Of a stretch of DNA of 64,000 nt, positions 15,574-24,608 are shown one piece after another. Origin of the DNA: Bacteroidia bacterium (lineage in GTDB: Bacteria; Bacteroidota; Bacteroidia; Cytophagales; JAAEPT01); assembly GCA_030431525.1 (NCBI GenBank), contig JAUIJC010000011.1, positions 1 to 64,000 of the forward strand, in the 5' to 3' direction. The position numbers and the translations under genes were made by a program. The first letter of the stretch is position 1, and each line of letters opens with the position of its first letter. The notes under the pieces were generated by a model. It had not been told where the DNA came from and searched no databases. It saw only the letters and a program-made list of their open reading frames with translations.

Positions 15574-18030
15574 TTAACTCAAATAACTCCCAATAGAGAT
15601 AATATCTGCGAACACACCAGCGGCGGTAACCTCGGCACCAGCGCCAGGGCCTTTAATCACCAATGGGTTGTTCAGGTAACGGCTGGTGGTGTACGAAATC
15701 ATGTTGTCGGAACCAGCCATCGAGAAGAATGGGTGGCTTCCATCAACAGCGCGAAGTCCAACAGTCGCTTTGCCTTGGTCCAAGGTGGCGATGAAACGCA
15801 ACTTTTTGCCTGAGCCTTGCGCTTCAGCAATCAACGATTTGAAGGAGTCATCCGCTTTCTCCAATTCTTCGAAGAACTTCTCCACGGTTGGCGCGTCGAT
15901 GCAGGCCTGTGGAAGAATGTTTTCCACATGAACGTCCTGTGGTTGCATCTCATAACCCGCCTCACGAGAGAGGATCAAGATTTTACGGGCCACGTCCATG
16001 CCGTTCAAATCCTCACGTGGATCTGGCTCGGTGTAGCCAGCCTCCTTGGCTTGAAGCACCACGTCCTTGAACGTCGTGCTACCGTCGTAGGTGTTGAAGA
16101 TATAGGAGAGGGAGCCTGAAAGTACGCCCTCAATCTTCAAAATGTCGTCACCGCTGTGCATCAATGCCTCCAAGGTATTGATAACAGGGAGTCCAGCACC
16201 TACGTTCGTTTCGTAGAAGAATTTCACGCCACGGCGGAATGCGATATCCTTGAGACGCTTGTAATCTTCATAAGAAGAAGAGTTGGCCACCTTGTTTGGA
16301 GTGACGATGGAAATGCTCTTCTCCAAAATCTTCGCGTAGTAGGTAGTAATGGCCTTGTTGGAAGTGTTGTCCACGAACACGCTGTTCGGCAAGTTCATGG
16401 CCGCCATTTTATCCACAAAGTCATCTAAGGAAGAAGGCTCGCCTTTTTCCAAGGCATCCTGCCAGTTGTCCAAGTCCAATCCAGCTTCGTCGAAAATCAT
16501 GCGTTTCGAGTTGGCGATGGAAACTACGCGGATGTCAAGTTGTTTCGTTTTGTAAAGGTGCTCAGCCTGCTCCTTGATTTGTTTCAACAAGGTAGCGCCA
16601 ATCAAACCTGGGCCAACCATGAAGACATTCAAGGCGGAAGTGTCAGACAGGAAGAAGGCATCGTGCAAAGCGTTCAAGGCTTTGGAGATGTCTTGATGAT
16701 CGATAACAGCCGACACGTTCAGCTCGGAAGAGCCTTGGGCAATGGCCGAAACATTCACACCGTTTACGCCAAGGGCATTGAACATCTTTCCTGAAATGCC
16801 TGGAGTGTCCTTCATGTTTTCGCCAACGATGGCAACAACAGATTTTCCACCCTCCACTTTAACAGGGTCAATCTTGAGCGCCTGAATCTCATAGAGGAAT
16901 TCACGCTCGATGACCTTGCGAGCCTTTTCGGCGTCCTCAGGAGCTACTGCAAAGCAGATAGAGTGCTCGGAAGATGCTTGGGTAATCATAATGAGGTTGA
17001 TCTCATTATTGGCCAAGCAACCGAACAGACGGGCCGAAAAACCAGCCACGCCAATCATGCCACTACCTTGAATGCTGATCAAGGCGATTTCATTGATGGA
17101 TGAAATGCCTTTTACGCGATGCTTGTGTGGCACGCCACTGCGCTCGCTGATATATGTTCCTCCAAACTCTGGGTTGAAGGTATTTTTAATGCGGATAGGA
17201 ATGCGCTTGGCGAATACCGGCTGAAGGGTCGGCGGGTAAATTACCTTGGCGCCAAAGTGCGAAAGCTCCATCGCCTCGTTGTAGGAGATGGCAGGCAGGG
17301 TGAAAGCGTTTTTCACACGGCGAGGATCGGCGGTCATGACACCGTCCACATCCGTCCAGATTTCAACTTCCTTGGCGTTAAGCGCCGCTGCTAAAATGGC
17401 CGCAGTATAATCAGAACCGCCACGTCCCAACGTTGTGGTCACGCCTTTGGCATCTGAACCGATAAAGCCAGTGACAAACTGAATGGCCTTGCGTCCAACA
17501 TAGCGGTCATTGATTTGCTTATCGGTGATCTCAAAGTCCACCTTGGCGTTGCCGAACTCACTGTTGGTGCGCATGAATTTGCGGGCGTCCACAAACTCAG
17601 CTTCCATGCCCTCGTGCTTGGCCAATTCTGCGATGATGTAGGCGCTCAAACGCTCACCGTGGCTCAGGATAAAGTCCAAGGTGCGTTTTGAAAGCTCATT
17701 AATCAGGCTAACCCCGTGCAAAACATCTTGCAGGTCATTAATCTTGGTTTTGATGACCGCAAAAATGGGGCTTTGGTTTTGTACAGGAATCAAGTCGCGC
17801 ACGATGCTGTAATGCGTCTCCTCAAATTCCTTCAACAGGCTGAGATAACGTTTATCGTTCTTCTCGGCCAAGTTGCTCATCTCGATGAGTTTGTTGGTCA
17901 TGCCACCCACAGCAGAAAAAACTACCGTGAACTGCTCGCCCTTGGCTTTGTAGTCCAACAAAATCTCAACAACCCTTGCGATGTTCTCGGCGGAGCCCAC
18001 AGAGGTGCCACCAAACTTGAGTACCTTCAT
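15574..18030 (-). CDS. thrA: Bifunctional aspartate kinase / homoserine dehydrogenase I
   Basis: This 818-residue protein has the length of ThrA (about 820). The kinase domain starts VLKFGGTSVGSAENI and includes TTLGRGGSDYTAA. Two ACT-type regulatory segments follow (GSGMIGVAGFSARLF and VVAIVGENMKDTPG) at about residues 320-460. The dehydrogenase starts with FMVGPGLIGATLLKQI (NAD(P) binding) and holds TPNKVANSS, FYETNVGAGLP, GVLSGSLSYIFN and EPDPREDLNGMDVARK. It catalyses the first and third steps from aspartate to threonine and methionine. The ACT segments imply threonine feedback inhibition, as known for the family. First gene of a thrA-thrB unit. Confidence 0.97.
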   Translation of the reverse strand: MKVLKFGGTSVGSAENIARVVEILLDYKAKGEQFTVVFSAVGGMTNKLIEMSNLAEKNDKRYLSLLKEFEETHYSIVRDLIPVQNQSPIFAVIKTKINDLQDVLHGVSLINELSKRTLDFILSHGERLSAYIIAELAKHEGMEAEFVDARKFMRTNSEFGNAKVDFEITDKQINDRYVGRKAIQFVTGFIGSDAKGVTTTLGRGGSDYTAAILAAALNAKEVEIWTDVDGVMTADPRRVKNAFTLPAISYNEAMELSHFGAKVIYPPTLQPVFAKRIPIRIKNTFNPEFGGTYISERSGVPHKHRVKGISSINEIALISIQGSGMIGVAGFSARLFGCLANNEINLIMITQASSEHSICFAVAPEDAEKARKVIEREFLYEIQALKIDPVKVEGGKSVVAIVGENMKDTPGISGKMFNALGVNGVNVSAIAQGSSELNVSAVIDHQDISKALNALHDAFFLSDTSALNVFMVGPGLIGATLLKQIKEQAEHLYKTKQLDIRVVSIANSKRMIFDEAGLDLDNWQDALEKGEPSSLDDFVDKMAAMNLPNSVFVDNTSNKAITTYYAKILEKSISIVTPNKVANSSSYEDYKRLKDIAFRRGVKFFYETNVGAGLPVINTLEALMHSGDDILKIEGVLSGSLSYIFNTYDGSTTFKDVVLQAKEAGYTEPDPREDLNGMDVARKILILSREAGYEMQPQDVHVENILPQACIDAPTVEKFFEELEKADDSFKSLIAEAQGSGKKLRFIATLDQGKATVGLRAVDGSHPFFSMAGSDNMISYTTSRYLNNPLVIKGPGAGAEVTAAGVFADIISIGSYLS

Positions 18031-18060
18031 AATATTGCTGGGCGCGGGGTAAGGACTTTA

Positions 18061-18122
18061 GATTTTAGACATTAGACCTTAGCTGAGGTACTTGGAAAAG
18101 CTAAGGTCTATTGTCTAAAATC
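18061..18122. repeat. TTTTAGACATTAGA-family inverted repeat
   Basis: Left arm 18061-18083 pairs with right arm 18100-18122, matching at 22 of 23 positions; weaker pairing extends outward to about 18050 and 18130. Arms consist of TTTTAGAC and ATTAGAC words. It lies upstream of thrA, next to a terminator of the neighbouring minus-strand gene. Confidence 0.9.
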
Positions 18123-18173
18123 TAATGTCTCCTCAACGCCTCGTCGTTCAAAAACACAATTGCCCCAAATATC

Positions 18174-18206
18174 GAAAAAGGACAGGCTATTTCATAACCT
18201 GTCCTT
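18174..18206 (-). terminator. Terminator of the small gene at 18239
   Basis: AAGGACAGG (18178-18186) pairs perfectly with CCTGTCCTT (18198-18206), and the minus-strand product ends in a T run. It lies 33 bases beyond the stop codon of the 18239-18496 gene. Confidence 0.8.
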
Positions 18207-18238
18207 CAAGCAATCGGGGCATGGGGGCTGAGCCCCGT

Positions 18239-18496
18239 TTATTTTTCATCATCCAAGATGACTTTGGGAAGATGTTCCACAATCTTTTCCCTAATCATAT
18301 CATAGTCGTCCAGCGACTTAGCGAGGATGTGTTCCTTTTCTTCACAATCCAATCGGGAGAGCACTTCTGAAAGCATACGGCGGTTCAACAAAAGGTTGGT
18401 TTTAATGTCAATCAAAAGATTCAAGGTCGCCTTCTGGTTGTCGACGCCAATCATGTTATAAAGCTCTGTCATTACACGCTTTGGGTGGTGATACAT
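18239..18496 (-). CDS. Small helical protein of unknown function
   Basis: From the ATG at 18496 the product is 85 residues: a single charged helical stretch (TLNLLIDIKTNLLLNRRMLS, then ILAKSLDDYDMIREKIVEHL) with no signal peptide or known motif. The reading frame stays open upstream to 18649, but that would overlap the start of the divergent lipoprotein gene, so the inner ATG is preferred. A strong terminator follows. Function unknown. Confidence 0.55.
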   Translation of the reverse strand: MYHHPKRVMTELYNMIGVDNQKATLNLLIDIKTNLLLNRRMLSEVLSRLDCEEKEHILAKSLDDYDMIREKIVEHLPKVILDDEK

Positions 18497-18590
18497 CTGC
18501 TTAACAGAGCGCTTGAAGAGTTTTGTTCCCAAAAGGGGAGAAATAACTGGGAATTCCCCTCGTTTTTTAAGCGGTCCATCCTGAAAACCT

Positions 18591-18983
18591 ATGCCGATTT
18601 TTGATACTGTAAAGCTGTTGACCGTTGCCGTCGGGCTCACCCTTGCCACCTGTAAACCACAGCAAAGAAAGCAGGACCTCCATGCACTGGAGAAAATCGA
18701 GTTCGACCTTTCCCAAATCGACGAGCAAGGCCTGATCGGTCCAGATGACGGAAAGGTGATTGTCGATTATGAGTTTTGTGTGCCCGAGGGCGAAAAGTAC
18801 GCTGATGAGGTGATGGCCATTGATCCTACTTTGCAAGCACCCTTATCCAATGGAAGAATTAATTGTGGAGAGGGCTACATGCTTTTCATAGGGAACACCC
18901 ACCAGAAAAATTGGGAGGAGGTGCTGATGAAGTTGGCGCGATTGGAATATGTGGAGGAGATACGGCGGGTGATGTGGGAGTGA
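18591..18983 (+). CDS. Small lipoprotein of unknown function
   Basis: The 130-residue product has a signal peptide ending in a lipobox (LTLATC, cysteine 21), then a soluble domain with DLSQIDEQGLIGPDDGKVIVDYEFCVP and NCGEGYMLFIGNTH. The latter phrases resemble a small alpha/beta fold binding partner or inhibitor, but no family is assigned with confidence. It is divergent from the gene at 18239-18496 and is followed by a repeat cluster and a terminator at 19148. Confidence 0.7.
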   Translation: MPIFDTVKLLTVAVGLTLATCKPQQRKQDLHALEKIEFDLSQIDEQGLIGPDDGKVIVDYEFCVPEGEKYADEVMAIDPTLQAPLSNGRINCGEGYMLFIGNTHQKNWEEVLMKLARLEYVEEIRRVMWE

Positions 18984-19018
18984 TTACAGTTATCAGTGAG
19001 CAGTTAACAGTGAGCAAG
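18984..19018. repeat. GTTATCAG-family tandem words
   Basis: CAGTTATCAGTGAGCAGTTA and a further CAGTGAGCA follow the lipoprotein stop codon directly. The same words build the inverted repeat at 61953-62023 and the short run at 23368-23398. No matching right arm is seen here, so this looks like a half element. Confidence 0.7.
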
Positions 19019-19053
19019 GTTATATTTCAAAAATGTCTGCACCATGATTTTAG

Positions 19054-19111
19054 GGATTGATGGATTGACAGGATGCAGACCGTTATGGGCATCCTATCCA
19101 TCCAAAAATCC
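19054..19111. repeat. GGATTGA-family inverted repeat
   Basis: Arms 19054-19075 and 19090-19111 pair at 18 of 22 positions around a 14-base loop. The left arm holds GGATTGATGGATTGACAGGA and the right arm CATCCTATCCATCC. Repeats of this style (GGATT..ACAGGAT against ATCCTGT..AATCC) are known from many bacterial genomes. Confidence 0.8.
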
Positions 19112-19147
19112 TTCTCATCAAGGTTCCGCCCCCATTGCATAAGAAAT

Positions 19148-19190
19148 CCCAGTCCAAGCAGGTTGTTTTACTTGGACTGGGGTTTTGTGT
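19148..19190 (+). terminator. Terminator downstream of the small lipoprotein
   Basis: An 11-bp perfect stem, CCCAGTCCAAG (19148-19158) with CTTGGACTGGG (19171-19181), is followed by a T-rich stretch. It lies about 165 bases after the lipoprotein gene, after two repeat elements. Confidence 0.7.
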
Positions 19191-19259
19191 TTTGGAGATC
19201 TGGAAACCTTAAGACAATGGTGGAAGGGAGGAGCTAGGCTGAACGTCTTTATTGTAGGT

Positions 19260-19532
19260 TTAATCCAGTGCTCCCATGAAGCGTATATGCATCAAATAAA
19301 TAATTAATGCAGTTAATAGGAAGGTGGCTAAACACAAGGTTCGGTGAATTAACCTAGTCTTTTGTCTAAATGATTGAATGAACCCAAAAAGGCTTAAACC
19401 ACTCATGATGTAGTAGGTGGTTAGTACAAATGGGCGTCTGTTGCCGGTCGGATCAACTAAAATCATTAAAGTAATCTCAAGGGCAAGGAAGGCCCATGCG
19501 GCAAGTAGGGCATTTTTACTTGATATAGACAT
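19260..19532 (-). CDS. Small three-helix membrane protein
   Basis: The product (90 residues from the ATG at 19532) has three hydrophobic segments: LLAAWAFLALEITLMILV, TTYYIMSGLSLFGFI and LATFLLTALIIYLM. The ATG at 19532 is preferred to an in-frame TTG at 19541 because GGAG lies six bases before it. No family is recognised. It follows mutS on the same strand and may be a minor cistron of that transcript. Confidence 0.55.
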   Translation of the reverse strand: MSISSKNALLAAWAFLALEITLMILVDPTGNRRPFVLTTYYIMSGLSLFGFIQSFRQKTRLIHRTLCLATFLLTALIIYLMHIRFMGALD

Positions 19533-19577
19533 TGACTCCAATTTTAATCTGTAAGCCTTCCAATTTTTTTGAGCTAC

Positions 19578-22172
19578 TTACTCCTTAATCACCCCCATCA
19601 CCTCACTCAATTTCATCAACGCCTCCACCGGCGTTATCGCATTAATATCCACTCCCTCAAGCTTTGCTTTGATAGCATCCAATTTCGGGTCGGCGGCGGC
19701 GAAGAGTTGCATTTGCATATTGGCCTTAGGCACGGCTTCGAGGCGTTCTTGGGTTTTCTCACGGCGCTTGTCGATTTCCAGTTCGCCAAGAATTTCATTG
19801 GCGCGGAGGACGACCTCGCGAGGCATGCCCGCCATTTGAGCCACGTTGATGCCGAAGCTATGCTCACTGCCACCTTCTTTGAGCTTGCGCATAAAAATGA
19901 TTTTACCGCTTAGCTCTTTTACTGACACATTGAAGTTCTTGATTCGTGGGAAATCCTTGGTCAGTTCGTTCAGTTCGTGGTAGTGGGTGGCGAACAGGGT
20001 TTTTGCCTTGCACTCAGGATGGTTGTGGAGGTATTCCACGATGGCCCATGCGATGGAAATGCCGTCGTAGGTGCTGGTGCCACGGCCAATTTCGTCCATC
20101 AACACAAGGCTACGACCGCTGAGGTTGTTGAGAATACTTGCCGTTTCAGTCATTTCCACCATAAAGGTGGACTCCCCTTGGGAGAGGTTGTCTGACGCTC
20201 CGACACGCGTAAAGACTTTGTCGACCAGCCCAATGTTGGCGGACTTGGCAGGCACGAAGCTTCCCATCTGAGCCATCAGGGTGATTAGGGCGACTTGGCG
20301 CAACAAGGCTGATTTTCCAGCCATGTTCGGTCCGGTGATGACCATGATTTGTTGCTCGGCGTCGTCCAAATAAATGTCGTTCGGGATGTATTGTTCGCCG
20401 ATGGGCAGTTGGCTTTCGATGACGGGGTGACGCCCTTCCTTGATTTCGAGGGTCATGTCCTCGCCGACGTTTGGCTTAACGTAATGATTAGTCAGGGCCG
20501 TTTGGGCGAAAGAGGAGAGGCAGTCGATTTGGGCAATCAGCTGTGCGTTTTGCTGGATTTGTGGCACAAAACTGACGGCCGTGCTGACGAGTTGGTTGAA
20601 CAGCTGGAACTCAATGACGTTGATGCGGTCCTCGGCCGACACGATTTTTTCCTCGTATTGCTTGAGCTCCTCGGTGATGTAGCGCTCGGCATTTACCAAG
20701 GTCTGCTTGCGAATCCAGTGCTCGGGAACCTTGTGGGCGTGGGTTTTGGAGACCTCCAAGTAGAATCCGAAGACCTTGTTCTGCCCGATTTTAATTTTGG
20801 GGATGTCGGCCTCCTCGGCGGCTTGGTCCCGCATTTTTTCCAAATAATCTTTCCCTGAGAATGCGATTTGGCGCAATTCGTCCAGTTCCTCGTGGATGCC
20901 ATCGGCAATGATATTGCCTTGGTTGTTGACGATGGGACAGTCGGGTTTTAGCTCCGTTTCGATGCGTTTGCGTAACTCCAAACAAAGGTCAATTTGGGCG
21001 GCAAGGGTCTGGAGTTTTTGGTTGCCACTATTGGCCAAAGCCTCTTTGACAGGCTCGATATAGGCCAAAGCGCGTTTGAGTTGCACCATTTCCCTTGGGG
21101 AAATCCGACGTGCCGCCACTTTTGAAATGAGACGTTCCAAGTCTCCAATTTGCCTGAGGTTTTGCTGGAGCGTTTCTTGGAGTTCATCTGTTTTTGTGAG
21201 CCCTTCTACGATGTCCAATCGCTCCTGAATGGTGGCTTGATCCTTTAAAGGAAGGACGACCCATTTGCGCAACATCCGCCCACCCATCGGGGTGAGCGTT
21301 TTGTCCAAAACCTGAATCAGTGGAATACCGCTTTCATGTTGCGGGTGAACCAATTCCAAGTTGCGAATGGTGAAGCGGTCGAGCCAAACGAAACGGTCCT
21401 GCTCAATGCGGGAGATGGTTCGGATGTGATCGGTTTCCTTGTGCTCGGTTTCCGAAAGGTAATGGAGAACGGCGCCCGCCGTAATGATGCCCAGTTTTAG
21501 TCCGGCAACGCCATAGCCTTTGAGGTTGGCGGTACCAAAATGGTTGGTAAGTGATTCATGGGCGTAGTCATAGCTGAACACCCAGTCTTCCAAACGGAAA
21601 GTGGTAAAGTCGTCGCCAAAGCTTTCCTGAAACTGTTGGCGTTGTTGCTTGCAGAAAATGACTTCGGAAGGATGGAAACTTTGGAGCAGTTTGTCGATGT
21701 AGCTGACGCTACCCTCGGCAGTGAGAAATTCTCCGGTGGAAATGTCTAAGAAGGAAACCCCTGCCCGATCTTTTTCAAGATGAACAGCCGCCAAGTAGTT
21801 GTTTCGCTTGACGTCGAGGACATTGTCGTTATAACTCACCCCAGGCGTTACCAACTCTGTCACGCCACGTTTCACGATTCCCTTCACTGATTTTGGATCC
21901 TCCAGCTGGTCGCAGATGGCCACGCGCTGACCTGCCCGAACAAGTTTTGGAAGATAGTTGTCGAGGGCATGGTAAGGGAATCCAGCCAATTCCTCATTGG
22001 AACCGCCGTTGGCCCTTTTGGTCAGGGTGATGTTCAGGATGCGACTGCTGGTAATGGCATCTTCCCCAAAGGTTTCATAAAAATCGCCGACACGGAAGAG
22101 CAATAAGGCGCCAGGATATTTCTTCTTGATGGCCTCATATTGCTTCATCAGTGGGGTTTGCTTGCCAGCCAT
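19578..22172 (-). CDS. mutS: DNA mismatch repair protein MutS
   Basis: From the ATG at 22172 the protein is 864 residues, the usual MutS length. The mismatch-contact motif is in RVGDFYETFGEDA (Phe-x-Glu) near residue 30. Connector, lever and clamp regions follow. The ATPase domain has Walker A GPNMAGKS at residues 614-621, LSQGESTFMVEM, and Walker B LMDEIGRGTSTYDG, then FATHYHEL. It recognises mismatches and hands over to MutL. An upstream extension to 22268 would be encoded by an intergenic palindrome and is rejected. mutL is not in the window. Confidence 0.97.
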   Translation of the reverse strand: MAGKQTPLMKQYEAIKKKYPGALLLFRVGDFYETFGEDAITSSRILNITLTKRANGGSNEELAGFPYHALDNYLPKLVRAGQRVAICDQLEDPKSVKGIVKRGVTELVTPGVSYNDNVLDVKRNNYLAAVHLEKDRAGVSFLDISTGEFLTAEGSVSYIDKLLQSFHPSEVIFCKQQRQQFQESFGDDFTTFRLEDWVFSYDYAHESLTNHFGTANLKGYGVAGLKLGIITAGAVLHYLSETEHKETDHIRTISRIEQDRFVWLDRFTIRNLELVHPQHESGIPLIQVLDKTLTPMGGRMLRKWVVLPLKDQATIQERLDIVEGLTKTDELQETLQQNLRQIGDLERLISKVAARRISPREMVQLKRALAYIEPVKEALANSGNQKLQTLAAQIDLCLELRKRIETELKPDCPIVNNQGNIIADGIHEELDELRQIAFSGKDYLEKMRDQAAEEADIPKIKIGQNKVFGFYLEVSKTHAHKVPEHWIRKQTLVNAERYITEELKQYEEKIVSAEDRINVIEFQLFNQLVSTAVSFVPQIQQNAQLIAQIDCLSSFAQTALTNHYVKPNVGEDMTLEIKEGRHPVIESQLPIGEQYIPNDIYLDDAEQQIMVITGPNMAGKSALLRQVALITLMAQMGSFVPAKSANIGLVDKVFTRVGASDNLSQGESTFMVEMTETASILNNLSGRSLVLMDEIGRGTSTYDGISIAWAIVEYLHNHPECKAKTLFATHYHELNELTKDFPRIKNFNVSVKELSGKIIFMRKLKEGGSEHSFGINVAQMAGMPREVVLRANEILGELEIDKRREKTQERLEAVPKANMQMQLFAAADPKLDAIKAKLEGVDINAITPVEALMKLSEVMGVIKE

Positions 22173-22217
22173 GGGGGATGTGTTTTTTTGGTGGGGAAAT
22201 GAAAATGAAAGCGTAGG

Positions 22218-22350
22218 CGTAGGGTGCAAGACCCTACGGTACGGATGAATGATGAAAACGTAGGGCACAAGGCCCTACGGTAGGGAGTTCGTCATGTTAG
22301 GAAACACTGCATTCCAATGACATCCGTTGCGTAGGGCCTTGTGCCCTACG
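22218..22350. repeat. Three TAGGGCACAAGGCCCTA palindromes
   Basis: Palindromic copies lie at 22218-22238, 22259-22279 and 22330-22350. The second and third are exact reverse complements over 21 bases, so they also form a larger inverted repeat. A fourth copy lies at 46286-46306. They fill the gap between dusB and mutS, both on the minus strand. Confidence 0.9.
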
Positions 22351-22372
22351 ACAGCATGGGCTGTTTAGGCTG

Positions 22373-23365
22373 TCAGGAAAGTGTCTGAACCCCATCAAAA
22401 ACCTCAGCGATTTCATCCAAGGTTTGGAACAACACCTCCGGATCAAACTCCTGAACAAGCTTCATGCGGTAAGGCTTGAAATCTGGAAGACCTTTGAAAT
22501 AGCTGGTATAATGGCGGCGCATTTCAACCACACCTTGTTTATCACCTTTCCACTCCAAGGATTTGGTAAGGTGCTTTCGGCAGGCTTGGATGCGCTCCTC
22601 CAAGGTTGGGGGAGGTAGGAGCTCGCCTGTTTTTAGGTAATGCTTGATCTCACGGAAAATCCAAGGGTAGCCGATGGCCGCGCGACCAATCATGATACCG
22701 TCCACACCATATTTTGTCTTATATTCCAAGGCTTTTTGTGGGGAGTCGATGTCACCGTTGCCAAAAATTGGGATGTGGATATCCGGGTGGTTTTTCACCT
22801 CGGCAATTGGGTCCCAGTTAGCTTCGCCCTTGTACATCTGCACACGGGTGCGTCCATGGATGCTGAGGGCTTGCACACCGACATCCTGTAGGCGTTTGGC
22901 TACCTCCAAAATCTTGATGGTGCTGTCGTCCCAGCCCAATCGGGTTTTAACGGTTACTGGCAATTTGACCTGCTTGACGATTTCTTCGGTCATGGATTGC
23001 ATCTTAGGCAAATCCTTCAAAATACCTGCTCCAGCACCTTTACAGGCTACTTTTTTCACAGGACAACCGTAGTTGATATCAACCAATTCGGGTCCGGCTT
23101 CCTCTGCAATGGCAGCGGCTTGGCGCATGGACTCGATTTTGTCACCGAAGATTTGGATGCCAATGGGGCGCTCCTCGTCGTAGATGTCCAGCTTTTGGAC
23201 GCTTTTGGCGGCGTCGCGAATCAATCCCTCGGAGGAGATGAATTCCGTGTACATCATATCGGCACCGTTTTCCTTGCAAACCATGCGGAACGGCGGATCA
23301 CTAACGTCCTCCATCGGGGCGAGCAATAATGGAAAGTCGCCCAATTCTATATCTCCAATCTTCAT
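22373..23365 (-). CDS. dusB: tRNA-dihydrouridine synthase (DusB-like)
   Basis: The 330-residue protein is an FMN-dependent tRNA uridine reductase. It starts with LLLAPMEDVSDPPFR and has IQIFGDKIESM and the catalytic-cysteine motif DINYGCPVKKVACKGAGAG. VKTRLGWDD, LSIHGRTRVQMYKG, IPIFGNGDIDSPQKA and DGIMIGRAAIGYPWIF follow in the standard order of a TIM-barrel Dus enzyme, with a helical C-terminal tRNA-binding part. In Bacteroidota the single-copy enzymes of this type are usually annotated DusB. It may be co-transcribed with mutS. Confidence 0.93.
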   Translation of the reverse strand: MKIGDIELGDFPLLLAPMEDVSDPPFRMVCKENGADMMYTEFISSEGLIRDAAKSVQKLDIYDEERPIGIQIFGDKIESMRQAAAIAEEAGPELVDINYGCPVKKVACKGAGAGILKDLPKMQSMTEEIVKQVKLPVTVKTRLGWDDSTIKILEVAKRLQDVGVQALSIHGRTRVQMYKGEANWDPIAEVKNHPDIHIPIFGNGDIDSPQKALEYKTKYGVDGIMIGRAAIGYPWIFREIKHYLKTGELLPPPTLEERIQACRKHLTKSLEWKGDKQGVVEMRRHYTSYFKGLPDFKPYRMKLVQEFDPEVLFQTLDEIAEVFDGVQTLS

Positions 23366-23367
23366 GT

Positions 23368-23398
23368 CAGTTATCAGTTAACGGTTATCAGTTAACAC
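23368..23398. repeat. GTTATCAG-family short tandem run
   Basis: CAGTTATCAGTTAACGG followed by TTATCAGTTAACA lies just upstream of the dusB start. It shares words with 18984-19018 and 61953-62023. A fragment like the right end of the ACCACGGAG family (CTTTCTCCGTGGTTAA) follows near 23425. Confidence 0.65.
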
Positions 23399-23530
23399 TC
23401 CGTTTTGGTTTGTTGAACTGCTTCCTTTCTCCGTGGTTAAATCTTTGCGATTTGGGACATTGCCCCGTGGGGGAACACGGAAAACTCCTTTGAAGTTTCC
23501 TCGCATTTTGGAAAGCAGGAATCCAGACCG

Positions 23531-23538
23531 CTAAATTA
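23531..23538 (-). promoter_or_regulatory. Possible -7 box for dusB
   Basis: On the minus strand this reads TAATTTAG followed by CGG, the same layout as upstream of the GH25 gene at 6485. It is about 165 bases from the dusB start, so the leader would be long and would include the repeat words. Tentative. Confidence 0.3.
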
Positions 23539-23545
23539 CGGCTAT

Positions 23546-24526
23546 ATGAGGAAAATCGATAATCGGGACGAGTCCCCCTTCCTTGGGCTGTTGATGTTGG
23601 TGCTGATGCTGGTGGCAGGAACGACGGTGGCTGTGGGTGTGGGGTACTTGCTTGAGAAACAGCTTTTGGGGAGCCAAGGTGTGAGCATGATGGCCATTCA
23701 GGGTCGTCCGTTGGACTACCGAAATTTTTTGGTGGAGGTGACCATTATCCAAGGGGCGATGTCGCTTTGCATTTTGGCATTACCGCCAACGCTTTATGCG
23801 TTATGGGAGCGGAGGAATTTGACTGGCGTGCTTTCTGGAAATGTGATGGGGGGAAAGGTGTGGCCTTTGGTCGTGCTGTTGATGCTTTGTGCTTATCCAG
23901 CCATTTCCTATATCGGTTTGTGGAATGCTAAAATGCAGTTGCCCGATGCCTTAAAATGGCTGGAAGATTGGATGCGGAATCTTGAGGACCAGAATGCCGA
24001 AATGACCTTGTTGCTTACGTCTTTTGAGACTGTTCCTGAATTTTTGTTGGGATTGGTGGTGATTGCAGGAGTGGCCGCGTTTGGGGAAGAATTTATTTTT
24101 CGAGGCGTATTACAACCATTGATTTCGAGGGTGTTTAATCCAAAAGTTGATGAAGATGTTTTGGGTGCAGGACATAAGACTTCGGGTAAAATTCTTTTGG
24201 GTGATCATATCGCCGTGTGGGTGACAGCAATTCTGTTCAGTGCCATTCATTTGCAGTTTTTTGGGTTCTTCCCAAGGATGTTATTGGGGGCTTTGTTTGG
24301 CTACCTGTATTTATGGAGCAAGGATTTGCGGGTGCCGATGTTGGCGCACTTCGTGAATAATGGCTTCATCGTCTTGATGCTTTACCTCAGTAATACGGGC
24401 AAAATCCAAGTCGATTTGGAGCACGATTATGAGCCTTCCGTATGGGTGGCCTTGGCGAGTATATTTTTCTCAGGGGTGATTCTTTCTTATCTTTACTCGA
24501 TTAAGAAAAAGAGTGTTATGTATTAA
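23546..24526 (+). CDS. CPBP-family intramembrane metalloprotease
   Basis: This 326-residue polytopic membrane protein has about seven hydrophobic segments. The CPBP (Abi, CAAX-protease-like) motifs are all present: GEEFIFRG (the EExxxR motif), FSAIHLQFFGF (the FxxxH motif) and HFVNNGF (the HxxxN motif), on successive membrane helices. Eukaryotic relatives process prenylated proteins; bacterial members have roles in bacteriocin immunity or protein secretion, mostly unproven. A 45-residue insertion after GVLQPLISRVF separates the first two motifs. It is followed on the same strand by cdsA, with a TATTATG-type repeat between. Confidence 0.88.
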   Translation: MRKIDNRDESPFLGLLMLVLMLVAGTTVAVGVGYLLEKQLLGSQGVSMMAIQGRPLDYRNFLVEVTIIQGAMSLCILALPPTLYALWERRNLTGVLSGNVMGGKVWPLVVLLMLCAYPAISYIGLWNAKMQLPDALKWLEDWMRNLEDQNAEMTLLLTSFETVPEFLLGLVVIAGVAAFGEEFIFRGVLQPLISRVFNPKVDEDVLGAGHKTSGKILLGDHIAVWVTAILFSAIHLQFFGFFPRMLLGALFGYLYLWSKDLRVPMLAHFVNNGFIVLMLYLSNTGKIQVDLEHDYEPSVWVALASIFFSGVILSYLYSIKKKSVMY

Positions 24527-24602
24527 GTATCGTGTATGATGTGTGTATGGATACTTCGTTTGTTCATAATTACATAATACAGCGTACATACATAATACAT
24601 GA
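24519..24602. repeat. TGTACAATG-family imperfect inverted repeat
   Basis: TATGTATTAAGTATCGTG on the left and TACATACATAATACATGA on the right make an imperfect hairpin of the TATTATG/GTATCGTG vocabulary. It begins in the last codons of the CPBP gene and ends just before the cdsA start. It is more decayed than the copies at 10011, 15514 and 34773. Confidence 0.7.
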
Positions 24603-24608
24603 CCAATA